A DNA stretch of 64,000 nt from Basidiobolus meristosporus CBS 931.73 (taxonomy: Eukaryota > Basidiobolomycota > Basidiobolomycetes > Basidiobolales > Basidiobolaceae), in the NCBI GenBank assembly GCA_002104905.1, contig MCFE01000051.1, forward strand, positions 62,001 to 126,000, read 5' to 3'. The number at the start of each line of letters is the position of its first letter. Within the stretch, counting starts at the first letter, position 1. A program made the position numbers and the translations under genes. The notes beneath the pieces were generated by a model, which searched no databases, was not told the DNA's origin, and saw only the letters and a program-made list of their open reading frames with translations. This document shows, in pieces, positions 55,249 through 64,000 of this stretch.

Positions 55249-56842
55249 ATGCGGTTATATAGAAGCGTGGGATATACCTCACGGTACAAGAATCTTTCTA
55301 CCACCGCCATCTCCATGAAATATCTATCCGACCGCTCGAAACATGTACACCAGGTGCCCAAACCACTTATCGAGGGAGGTCTGAGATACATGGCCAACCC
55401 CTACAATGTAAATACCAACTCTGAAGGAATCATCAACATCGGGGTTGCCGAAAACTCCCTGATGCACGAGGAGCTTCTGCAGAAGGTACCCTCTATTCTA
55501 CTCGGCGTGTGTATCTCCATTCGCACTAACCAGCTCGTCTCCTATCAGCTAAAACCAGTTTTGACGCTAGAAAAAGAGGTACTTACTGCTGTTGCATGTT
55601 GGCCTCCAAATCCAATCACTGACCCCCCCCCCTTGTATATGGGCAGTTTTTTAATTATGGCATGATGTGTGGAACGTTGGAGCTTCGCACCCTCCTTGCG
55701 GGGCTATTCAATCGGCACTACAACCCAGCAGTTCCTGTTCAAGCCTCCCACATCACCGTTCACAATGGCGCTGGCCCATCTATTGACCTGCTGGCTTACA
55801 TCATATCCGATCCTGGAGATGGAGTGCTAATCACCACTCCGTATTATGGTAAATCCCTCGCCAACACCCACGTACACCATCACTCATTCCGCGTTTACAT
55901 CAGGTGGGTTTGACTATGACTTCGCGGCGCATGCGGAAACGAAGGTGGTTCCAGTGGATCTGAATGGGACTGACCCGTTTCAAATGGATCATATCGATCG
56001 ATTGGAGTGTGCAATAAGCAAGGCGAAGGGGGAAGGGATTCGGGTCCGCGCCATACTCTTATGTAACCCTCATAACCCGTTGGGGAGGTAAGACTTATCC
56101 TAGAGATTGGCGAAATCCCATACTTACCCAAGCCCGCAGATGCTACCCGGCCGAGGTATTGGTAGAGATATTGCGCTTCGCGAATCGGCACCAGATTCAC
56201 GTGATCTCGGATGAAATCTACGGGTTAAGCTGGTTTAAACGTGACAGTGAGGAAACACCATTCACATCACTCCTATCCATCCCGAACCTATCAGACCTCA
56301 TCGATCCGAAGCTGGTACATTTCATCTGGTCCTTTAGCAAGGACTTCTGCATGAACGGCTTAAGGGTGGGTATCGTGATGTCCCCGTTCAACCCGGAGGT
56401 GGTTCAAACGCTGCAGGCACTCTCCATGTTCAACGCCATCCCCAACACGTCGGATCACCTGATGTGCCAGCTACTAAAGGACACCACTTGGGTGGACTGG
56501 TTTATCCAGGAGAATCAGCGACGCCTGCTGGAGAACTACACCAAGACACAGGAGTTGCTCGAGCGGAATCAGATTCAATATCACCCGTGCACAGCAGGTC
56601 ACTTTATCTGGACCGATTTCACAAGCACCATCCAGAGGATTGCAACCACCCATGGGCTGGAGAAGTCCGAGCGTATATTGTGGAATGCATTCCTTGAAAA
56701 CGGGGTTTACAGTTCGCTGGGGGAGGCGTTTCACTCCTCGGAGCCGGGCTATTTCAGGATCACCTTTAGCATTCCATGGGAAACCTTAAGCCTGGGTTTG
56801 TCCAGGTTGATCCGGGTTGTCAACTCCTTTGAAGAGAAATAA
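55249..56842 (+). CDS. ACC-synthase-like PLP-dependent aminotransferase (class I/II)
   Basis: Five exons: 55249-55485, 55549-55578, 55647-55848, 55904-56087, 56140-56842. GT-AG junctions and a total of 1,356 nt give 451 residues. Features in order: NIGVAENSL near 64-72, FFNYGMMCGTLELRTLL, the TPYYG block, NPHNPLGR (PLP-phosphate region), DEIYGLSWF, and SFSKDFCMNGLRVG with the predicted Schiff-base lysine. The C-terminal arginine region is GYFRITFS. The order and wording match fungal 1-aminocyclopropane-1-carboxylate synthase-like proteins. Most of these are general aminotransferases and few make ACC, so the substrate is open. The first 22 residues (RLYRSVGYTSRYKNLSTTAIS) could be a mitochondrial presequence; a second ATG at 55,315 would give 429 residues. 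The stop codon overlaps an AATAAA. Confidence 0.9.
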
Positions 56843-56951
56843 ATCTGGATTTGGTTGAATCAGTTTACGAAGGAGTCATTCAGGAGAGAACGCTCTGAAA
56901 AGTAGTAGGCAGTGAGGTATTTTTATTCTATGTATATCTATTGTGAGTGAT

Positions 56952-57551
56952 TCAAGCAAGGTTTCTATATGGCGAGTGTGGCAAGGGTAACATTCGTGAC
57001 TGGGGATGCAGTGAGACAGAACTCTCGTTTGTCTTGTACGAGCAATGGGAGCTTTGGATGGGATTGCCATGGTAGCAAGAGGTACTCTCGTTAAAGTGTA
57101 AAGGAGGCGCAGCTACACCAGTTAGTTGGACACCACCTCTCACAGGCACGTGTACAAGCGACGTTTCCATGAAATGGAGCTTTGTGTAATACGAGTACTG
57201 TTGAAACGACCCTCTTGTGGAGTACTGGGGCTCCAAAGGTTTGATATATGAACAGGAAGAAAGATACGGATGGTGTGTTCTATTGCGAGCGTGGGCAGGT
57301 GAAAGCTTTTGATTTGTCCTGGGGCCTCTTAGCAGACTGGTCGAAGGCGCTCGATGTGCCGCTTTCTCAGCCATGGGCTTTTTTAGGTGGGTGTGAACGG
57401 TATGCCGCTTCAGATGGTCAAGGCGTAGAAATGCCTTGTGACATACATTGCACTTGTATGGCCGCAGGGGAGGTAGCTTGTAGCTGTTCTCAGTGTCAAC
57501 ATCTTTGATCTTTTGCCTTTCAATAACCATATCGATTGGTAGAAGTGTCAT
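56952..57551 (-). CDS. single C2H2 zinc-finger protein (Mig1/CreA-like first finger)
   Basis: Unspliced 199-codon frame. One C2H2 finger, YKCNVCHKAFLRLDHLKRH followed by TVH, lies at about residues 32-53. The RPYKC...AF-RL-H-RH wording is that of the first finger of Mig1/CreA-type repressors. In those proteins a TGEKPHAC linker and second finger follow; here the sequence turns into HLKKPMAEKAAH and no second C2H2 pair occurs. The rest is low-complexity and rich in Ser, His, Pro and Tyr. A role as DNA-binding transcription factor is likely by family, but one finger alone seldom gives specificity. It converges on the aminotransferase gene with about 110 bp between stops. A missed intron could hide a second finger. 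Confidence 0.65.
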   Translation of the reverse strand: MTLLPIDMVIERQKIKDVDTENSYKLPPLRPYKCNVCHKAFLRLDHLKRHTVHTHLKKPMAEKAAHRAPSTSLLRGPRTNQKLSPAHARNRTHHPYLSSCSYIKPLEPQYSTRGSFQQYSYYTKLHFMETSLVHVPVRGGVQLTGVAAPPLHFNESTSCYHGNPIQSSHCSYKTNESSVSLHPQSRMLPLPHSPYRNLA

Positions 57552-58405
57552 AGTGCTGATGGATTTGCTAGTGCCAGATGTGGCTCTATCGTGATGGATT
57601 CCATGGAAGTGAGAGTAGACAGGTTTATATATAGTGAACGACCGAATCCTTCAATGGTTGATTGCAGTATTTCACGCATCCTACAGCTCTGTTCCCTGAG
57701 TTAGTCGGAGAGATGCATAGAGCCGAACTCTGGTCCAGGATTGTGGACCTTAAATCAAGGAGCACAGAAGTTTCTCCACACACTACCTAGTGAATCAGCC
57801 AGTCTCCACCGTTGGTGCATGAACACAACTCTTCCTCGTCTGCGCCATAGTATCCAATGCAGCTTGACGGATACCCAGGAAAGATGGGCTTTTAATTTTC
57901 TGCCAACCCTGCAGAAACACAGGCTCAGTGAAGCGTCAAGTATTAAAATTAATCCCTGTGCCTTCACCTTATCTTCCTTGACTGTTTGCCGAAGCCAGGT
58001 AGGTGATCGTCGATTCAGGGATGAACGCTCACTAGAAGCTCAACCCCTCCCCCATCCGGAATTTTACCAAGGTAACGGTTGCGAATCAACCCGGATCTAC
58101 GTCATGGCTTAGGCTTACCTCGATTACTAAGCGCCACGCAGGTACCTGAAAAGTATTTTAAGCAGGAAACGAGGTCGGTGGTAAAGTTTTAAACAACTTG
58201 CCAAAATCACCTTGCACGTGAAAGGAGGTTCATCTGTAGAACGTAGCTAAATTTTATTTGCTTTACTATTTATCATTGTGGCAGCGATGACCAATCAGCA
58301 CGATGGTGATCCATTGCTGAGCCATGGCCCAATCGTAATGGACAAGCCGCCACCCCATGGATCCCTGTTGAAACGCATAAATAAGAGGCATCAAGGGAAG
58401 GGAAC
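57552..58405. other. intergenic: divergent promoters of the zinc-finger and acyl-CoA-binding genes
   Basis: About 850 bp. A 123-codon plus-strand frame (57,741-58,112) is present but has no motif, low coding quality and no splice support, so I leave it unassigned. Confidence 0.5.
58377..58385 (+). promoter_or_regulatory. TATA-like box of the acyl-CoA-binding protein gene
   Basis: ATAAATAAG lies 29 bases before the first ATG (58,406) and 44 before the second (58,421), a plausible spot for a TATA element with a very short leader. Position and composition only. Confidence 0.35.
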
Positions 58406-58420
58406 ATGACTATATCCAAG

Positions 58421-58757
58421 ATGTCTGACGCTGCCTCCACCGGAAACGTAAGTAGCCCTCTCCGTTGCGTTTTGTCGCCAGGATGGTTTGTTGACCGTTA
58501 TTTTTTTATTGAAGACTGCCTTCGCCAACGCCTCCGAAGAGGTCAAGACCTTGGCCACCAAGCCCTCCAACACCCAACTCCTTGAGCTTTACGCTCTCTT
58601 CAAGCAAGGTATCTTCGGTGACAACACCGCCGAGAGACCCGGTATGTTCGATATTCAAGGCAAGGCCAAGTGGGATGCCTGGACTGGCAAGAAGGGTATG
58701 TCCAAGGAGGAAGCCCAAGCTGCCTACATCGCTCTTGTTGAATCCCTCAAGAACTAA
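58421..58757 (+). CDS. acyl-CoA-binding protein
   Basis: Two exons: 58421-58447 and 58515-58757, with a 67-bp GT-AG intron. They give 89 residues, the usual size of cytosolic acyl-CoA-binding proteins (ACBP). An upstream in-frame ATG at 58,406 would add MTISK; the start at 58,421 (MSDAASTGN) fits the family better. Recognisable blocks are LLELYALFKQ, GDNTAERPGMFD and GKAKWDAWTGKKGMSKEEAQAAYI, the last holding the conserved ligand-contact Tyr, Lys and Trp region. ACBP carries long-chain acyl-CoA esters in the cytosol and feeds membrane lipid and acylation reactions. It converges with the flippase gene on the other strand. Confidence 0.95.
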
Positions 58758-58800
58758 ATCATCTGCCTCTGTTCAAACCATCCTCCTCATCCTATTTCAT

Positions 58801-58806
58801 AATAAA
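58801..58806 (+). terminator. poly(A) signal of the acyl-CoA-binding protein gene
   Basis: AATAAA 44 bases after the stop codon, a typical position. A run of about ten G residues follows near 58,841. Confidence 0.55.
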
Positions 58807-58995
58807 CATAGCTGTTTTTCACATACTACATGACGTTTAAGGGGGGGGGGCGATTCTACTGGTGTTATCGGACGAATGATCGTAATTCAAGGACCCATCA
58901 CGTCATCAATCACTGCATCTGTCAAACAAGTGTTTATTCTCAAAAATGAAGCTGGACCATCGGGGAAATTAATGATACACATAAATAATTGCTCT

Positions 58996-61900
58996 CTAGG
59001 GAATGACTTGATAGTTTCTGGCGGCGGTGGTGCGATTCCCCCGGAATAGACAGTAGAGTTTGGAAAGGGGGAACCATAATTCGGAGTGCTGGCTTGGCGA
59101 GATCGACGCCTGTTCCCTAAGTAAATCGCTCATGCTGGGTTTGTATTGAACCTGAACATATTTCTGGACATACAACGGGATCATGCACACAATGCTGGTG
59201 GCCGTGATGGCTAACCAATACATCCACTCACCGTACACCTTGTGGATCACGTGATACATCCCAAGCGCGGGGACCAGGGAGATGACATAGGATATGGCGA
59301 AGTAGAATCCAATGGTTCCCCACACCACCAGATGGTTCAAAATCGTGAAGTAATTCGTCTCCAAAGCCAGCGTCAGTTGAACCACCTGCCCACAAGAGAT
59401 CAGTGGCTAGTTTTTAGGACGACAGTGCACATATCGATTGACTTACCATCATGATCACTGTGAATACCACGGCGGACATGGTTTCGTGCCCGTCATTTCC
59501 AAAACCACTGACGGACTCCCAGCTGGAGAAAATACCCACGCAGAATAGCAGGGTGACCACTGCCTGGAAGATTGCCTTGACGATCCAAGGGGAGAAGCCG
59601 TTCAAAACTAATCTCTTGGAGCGACCATTGTTTGACTGATAAACAGAGGGATGCTCGAAAACCACCGACTCTTCGACATCCTGGTCCAAGATGTAGAACA
59701 GAATGGGAAGCTCGGTGAAGAGCGTGTTGTAGGTGGTCAGACTAAACGAGTTCAGCAGGGAAGTGCCGGAAAATCCGCACATGATTTGGTACAGAATCTA
59801 TGGAACATAAAAGACAGGCTTGGTGGGTGGACGTGGAGAAGATGACTAGTGGACCCAAAGCTTACCTGGATCATACAGACATAGATGCTAGCAATTGAAC
59901 GGATCTCATGAATAACCATTCTTTTGTTTGCAACCCATCAAAATGCCAACTAACCTCTTGTAGAAACAATAGAGGGCGACCATCGATGTTCTGTGAAGCG
60001 AGTATCTTCCGTGCACTTAACCAGCCCAGAGGTTAGTCACCGGAGAGGCTAGAATCACCACAACGAACAACTTACCTAGAATCAAACGTTGCAGATGCTC
60101 GAATTTGGTGATGCTGTAATCAGCGGCACGCGCAGCTTGCAACCCCTCCCTTCCTCGGATCCCGACACCGACATTAGCCTGTGAGGCGGGGTTAGCACGA
60201 CGGGAAGAAAATGGGCCTCGAATGCGATCGTTAGGGTTACCTGCTGAATCATCAGGACATCGTTACCGCCGTCCCCGATGGACAACGTGATGAATCCCTT
60301 CTCCTTGATTGCAGTGACGATCTGGGATTTCTGGTTGGGCGTGACTCTGCAACACACCACCGTGTGAGCAAGCAAGCACAACTCCAAGAATTTTTCGCTG
60401 CAACCTTGATCCTCCGCAATGGTCGTGAAGGCACTTCCATCGATGACGACCGAGAGATAAGACTCGTGAGCTGAATCGGTGTGAAGTGACTCCAGAGAAG
60501 GCCCGGAGGTGAGAGTAGTGCGGTGATGGTATATCGCCTGCTCAACATCTCTCAGCAGCTCGCCAGCTGACTTGCCCCTTCCTTCTAAACGAACGAGGGT
60601 GGATTGATTCGAAGACAATAGGTTACAGCTAAAATGTACACTCGTCGTTAACGCCAAGGAATGCCGATGGACGAGATTGTGTCAATAAACGATACCTTGT
60701 GGCAATCTGTGGTGGCGTGCAAAGGGGGAGATGTTAAACCGGTGAGCCAGCGTGGTAATTGATGGGATTTACATACCTGGATAGCTGTGGTTAATTTATC
60801 TCCTAATGGTGAGACACTGCATGTTAGCTGGCTCGTGGTGGTAAAAGTCAATCGACGGAATACCTGTTAGCATCCACAGCTTGATTCCGGCCTCCCTAAA
60901 CAACGCGATTGATTCCGCGACGTTTTCCTGTAACTTGTCCTCGATAGCGGTACATCCTAGCAAAGTAAACTTGGTCTCGATGGAATTGTAGCACTCCTCC
61001 AGCTTTGCGTCACGGTCTTCCAACGAGGTATTCGCTTCGTGGAACTCTTCAGACCAGGATTGGTATTCCTCCGGTGTCAGGTCTCTGTGGGCAACGATCA
61101 GAGTGCGGAGACCTAGCTGAGCGAACTCGTTGAGATGCCTTGTGGTCGCCTCAAGTCTCTCCTCCTGCCCCTCACAATGATGCAGCATCGAGTCGTCTGC
61201 ACCCTTGGTTATCAATCTTATCCGCGCTTTCCTGTTGGCCTCGTCTGGGTTGCTGGAATACTCTCGGATAATAACTGACATCCGTTTCCGATCGGAGGAG
61301 AACTCCAGCACGTTCAATACCTGGTAGGCTTCCTTGCGGCCTACCAGATCGACATGCACAACATCGTTACTCTTCCCGGTGAACATGATCCCGATATCGG
61401 CGGCACCCATCACCAGAGCCTCCTCATCAGGGGAGGAGCCTCGATAAACCGGACGGCCGTTCTCAAACACCTCCGACGGAGTGATGGTGTTGCATACAGC
61501 CAAGCATCGGAAGAAGTCCACTATCTCGTTGCTCTTCTGCGTGTGTTTCTTGTCAGTGATGGAGAGTCGGCTGTTCTGTAGAAGGTCCAAAAGGATCTCG
61601 TCGGATCGAAGATCATTGCATCCCTCGGCGTGACCAAAAATCGCCCCGCCGATGGAGCATTTCTTGAGTACCATCACGTTTTCGGTGAGCGTCCCTAAAC
61701 GCCGGCATGGAAACGGTCAGTTCGGTTCAGACTCATGTGGTGTAACAGCACTCCGCTACCTGTTTTGTCGGTGAAGATGTAGTCGATCTGGCCTAGGTCC
61801 TCCGAGATTGCCGTGTTGGCGGCAAAGGCACCGCCGCTCTTTTCCGTGTACATCTTCAGGTCCTGTGGGAGGATCAGTATGGGTGGACTCATAGGCTCAG

Positions 61901-63388
61901 CTTACAAGAAGCCACTTACCCAGTTGATGAACATGGCGTACATGTACTTGCAAATATCCTGTCAAGCGTACCAAAAGAATTACCACTCGCACCATCGTAT
62001 GCGCATCAATCAAAGCACTAACCAGCGTGACTTTCAGGGAGATGGGGATCATCAACGACATCAGCAAGAGCATCCTCAACGGAATAATGAGGTAGTGGTA
62101 CCATCGAGAAAGGCTTTCGGCGCTCAGGATAGGTGTGTCGTCCCTTGAAATAGCTTTCCTGCTGCACATCCCCAATGATGCCGTTCAATAGCACCAAGCA
62201 GAGCTGGATCACAAAAATCATCATGCTAGCTCTTTCAACTTGACGGTCTATCTTGGTGAGTTTGACAGGGGGCACTCTTTTGTTCATGCCGATTTTGGTC
62301 TCGTTGCCGGTGTACACCGCTAATCCGTACGCGAAATTGGTGTTCTTCAAAAACGTTCCCTGGAGAAGTAATTGCTTCGAGGTCAGCGCGGAGAATTCTC
62401 CGGACTCTGGGGATGACTCGAGTCTTGCGTCGAACTTGTATATGTCCCCGTTGGGTTGCGGACAATGGACTGAGTCAGGTTGGTGAGTTGGCAAAGATTC
62501 GTCGCATGAATAAAGTGAGCTGCATATTTACCAACACCGTCAAATGCGATCACCTCGGTATCGGAGAGGCTACTCGTCAGGCTAGGGGCAGTTCGGGTCT
62601 TCAGGTCAGTCTCCCCGTCCAGGTTGGCAGTCTGAATGTAGCAGGTACCGTCCAAGGTCCGAGGATCGCAATAGAACCATATCGCAGGGTATTTCGGTCC
62701 CTTGTTCAACCTAAAGCCAGCGACGACGTAGTGGGTAAGCAGCGATTTTCCAACGCATGAATGCTTGCAAGTAACGAAAAACATACCCGAACAATGTCCC
62801 CAACTCCAATGTCTTGGCATCTGACTTTGACCCCGTGGCCATTCTTATATACGGTGTAGAGGCGTTTGTTAAATTCGTCATCAGATTTGTACCGACGGTA
62901 ATCATCCAGCCCCTCCTTCAAGGCGGAAATCGAGAAGATCATGATGAGCGGCGTCCATGTGGTCAGGGGATTGACCGGTGTCTATAGGTATTGGATGGGT
63001 TATTACGAGAAATCTAAAGAGGGCAGACACATCACAAGAAACCGACCAGTGAGGCGTTGAGTTGAAGACAGGCAATCAACAGAAAGTAGAGATTCATAAA
63101 GCGGCTAATGGATTCCCGTTAGCAATGTAAGGTAGAAATGGCCTGACAACACCCCAGCAGACGTTACCTGAACTGCTCGAACAAGTTCTTTGGGAGAAAA
63201 CTAAGGACTGTGTATTTCGTGTTGGTGATCTTGTTCCGCGGGAAACTGGAGTTTGCTATTTGGTTGTTGGCAAACACCTGTCTTGGTGCATCTGGATCCT
63301 CCACGGGGGAGTTCCTGTGCCAGCGGCGCAACAAGGATTGTTTGACATTGGTGTATAAGGCCTCCAGTGAGCCAAGAGAGAGCCTCAT
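58996..63388 (-). CDS. P4-ATPase phospholipid flippase, with two apparent 1-nt frameshifts
   Basis: Exons (minus): 63388-63168, 63104-63047, 62981-62787, 62710-62532, 62469-62023, 61958-61920, 61862-61760, 61694-60864, 60802-60777, 60706-60696, 60628-60241, 60178-60076, 60015-59955, 59887-59866, 59797-59447, 59385-58996. The sum is 3,425 nt. The conserved sequence needs one base fewer near 62,651-62,656 and near 62,141-62,144, after which 1,140 residues read through, normal for the family. Motifs: [24 protein letters not shown] (phosphorylated Asp near residue 410, codon split by an intron), [20 protein letters not shown] (usually GDGAND), RAADYSI, LVHGRYS and about ten membrane segments. The family flips phospholipids to the cytosolic leaflet, usually with a CDC50 partner. 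The C-terminal wording resembles the ATP11/ATP8A group. Start ATG at 63,388 was chosen for its fit; an upstream in-frame ATG exists at 63,595. Confidence 0.88.
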
Positions 63389-63961
63389 ACTAGATAAGCG
63401 GGGAAGAGCGTTCACAGATACCAAAGTAAAATCCGTTCCGAACCAAAGTGGAGTAGAAAAATTCACGGGTAAAAAGGATTTACCCCGAAGATATCGAGCT
63501 TCCCAAGTCGAGCGAATTCCTTGGCAAATCAGAATTACAAGTCTCAATTTCCCATTCAAGATGTAACGTAATTCCAAGCTACCATTTACGAGCAACTAGG
63601 TGGGATTCTCATTGGCGTCAGGGATGGCATTGACGAAAACTGTCACGGCAACTTGATTCCAAATGACACAGCTTCCGACGATTTGTGCTACAATTTCCTG
63701 ACAATCACTAGGGGCTGAGGATATCCGTTCCTGCTTAAAATCCCGCTTAAGTGGGCATGGATTTGGTTTAAGTTTCCGCTCAACTCCCTACCATTTTATG
63801 ACGTGGCAATCCAGTAGCCATTGTTTTTCTGCTGGTTGGATATTACAGATTCGAGGTTACGAATAGGTAACACCTGAATTTCTTAGAAAAATTGAAGCTG
63901 TGCTTGTTTAAGTTGCATTGCTCAGCTTGTTTGCTCTTCTTCCTTACAACCCTCAGTCATC
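63389..63961. other. divergent intergenic region
   Basis: About 570 bp between the flippase start (minus) and a probable start at 63,962 (plus), expected to hold both promoters. A frame open on the minus strand up to 63,595 continues the flippase first exon upstream but does not look conserved. Confidence 0.4.
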
Positions 63962-64000
63962 ATGCTACAAAAGTCGCTGGGAATCTTCGGTTTATTCCTT
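63962..64000 (+). CDS. 5' end of a gene, possibly with a signal peptide (partial)
   Basis: ATG at 63,962 opens a frame reading MLQKSLGIFGLFL to the window edge. A basic residue followed by a hydrophobic run suggests the start of a signal peptide or membrane anchor. The upstream pyrimidine-rich TTCTTCCTTACAACCCTCAGTC and an ATC-ATG context fit a fungal start. Only 13 codons are visible, so the product is unknown. Confidence 0.35.
   Translation, partial: MLQKSLGIFGLFL

Noticed and set aside
57741-58112. 123-codon plus-strand frame between the zinc-finger and ACBP genes
   Set aside because: No recognised motif and low-complexity-free but unconserved-looking sequence; it falls where two promoters are expected.
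62100-62240. An intron to repair the first flippase frame change
   Set aside because: Candidate GT donors and AG acceptors here give lengths of 26, 41, 51 or 69 bp that do not restore the conserved frame; removing one G does.

Overview
The window looks like nuclear DNA of a fungus. The right quarter holds intron-containing genes with short GT-AG introns, mostly 51-76 bp, that give clean eukaryotic proteins. The left three quarters is a nested graveyard of fungal-type transposable elements. The element set (Tf2-like chromovirus, a second Ty3 lineage, Ty1/copia, a Tnp2/Transposase_21-type DNA transposon, LINE-like reverse transcriptase and a fold-back MITE) would suit a basidiomycete, but an early-diverging lineage cannot be excluded from sequence alone. 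No rRNA, tRNA or CRISPR array was recognised.

Layout, 1-48.1 kb. A decayed chromovirus (1-3.82 kb) abuts a Tnp2-transposon 3' fragment, followed by two decayed LINE-like copies (5.2-7.8 kb). At 8.29 kb and 10.36/14.30 kb lie two broken copies of a small secreted-protein gene. The second is split by a Ty3 element with both LTRs (10,394-14,303) and a 4-bp target duplication. A 732-bp fold-back MITE follows at 14.87 kb, then poorly recognised sequence, a 35-bp degenerate minisatellite (18.1-18.6 kb), Tnp2-transposon pieces (19.4-22.0 kb), copia pieces (22.0-26.5 kb, one with both LTRs) and a minus-strand Ty3 element (26.9-30.7 kb). Next comes a Tnp2 transposon broken by a second MITE and a solo LTR (30.7-34.9 kb), then copia and chromovirus pieces (34.9-38.8 kb). 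The best Tnp2-transposon copy, with two divergent ORFs, spans 38.8-43.5 kb; it is interrupted by a copia element and resumes at 46.7-47.3 kb. Essentially every element ORF carries stops or frameshifts, and CpG is nearly absent.

Layout, 48.1-64 kb. Composition changes abruptly about 100 bp beyond the stop codon of the first gene. Minus strand: a 12-exon LSH/HELLS/DDM1/Irc5-type SNF2 remodeller and a single-exon UNC93-like membrane protein. Plus strand: a 5-exon ACC-synthase-like PLP aminotransferase. Minus strand: a single-finger C2H2 protein. Plus strand: acyl-CoA-binding protein. Minus strand: a 16-exon P4-ATPase lipid flippase that needs two 1-nt corrections to read through. A gene probably starts at the right edge (63,962, plus). 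These genes do not form a pathway, although acyl-CoA-binding protein and flippase are both lipid-handling. The most suggestive juxtaposition is a remodeller of the family that silences transposons sitting at the edge of a large CpG-depleted transposon block.
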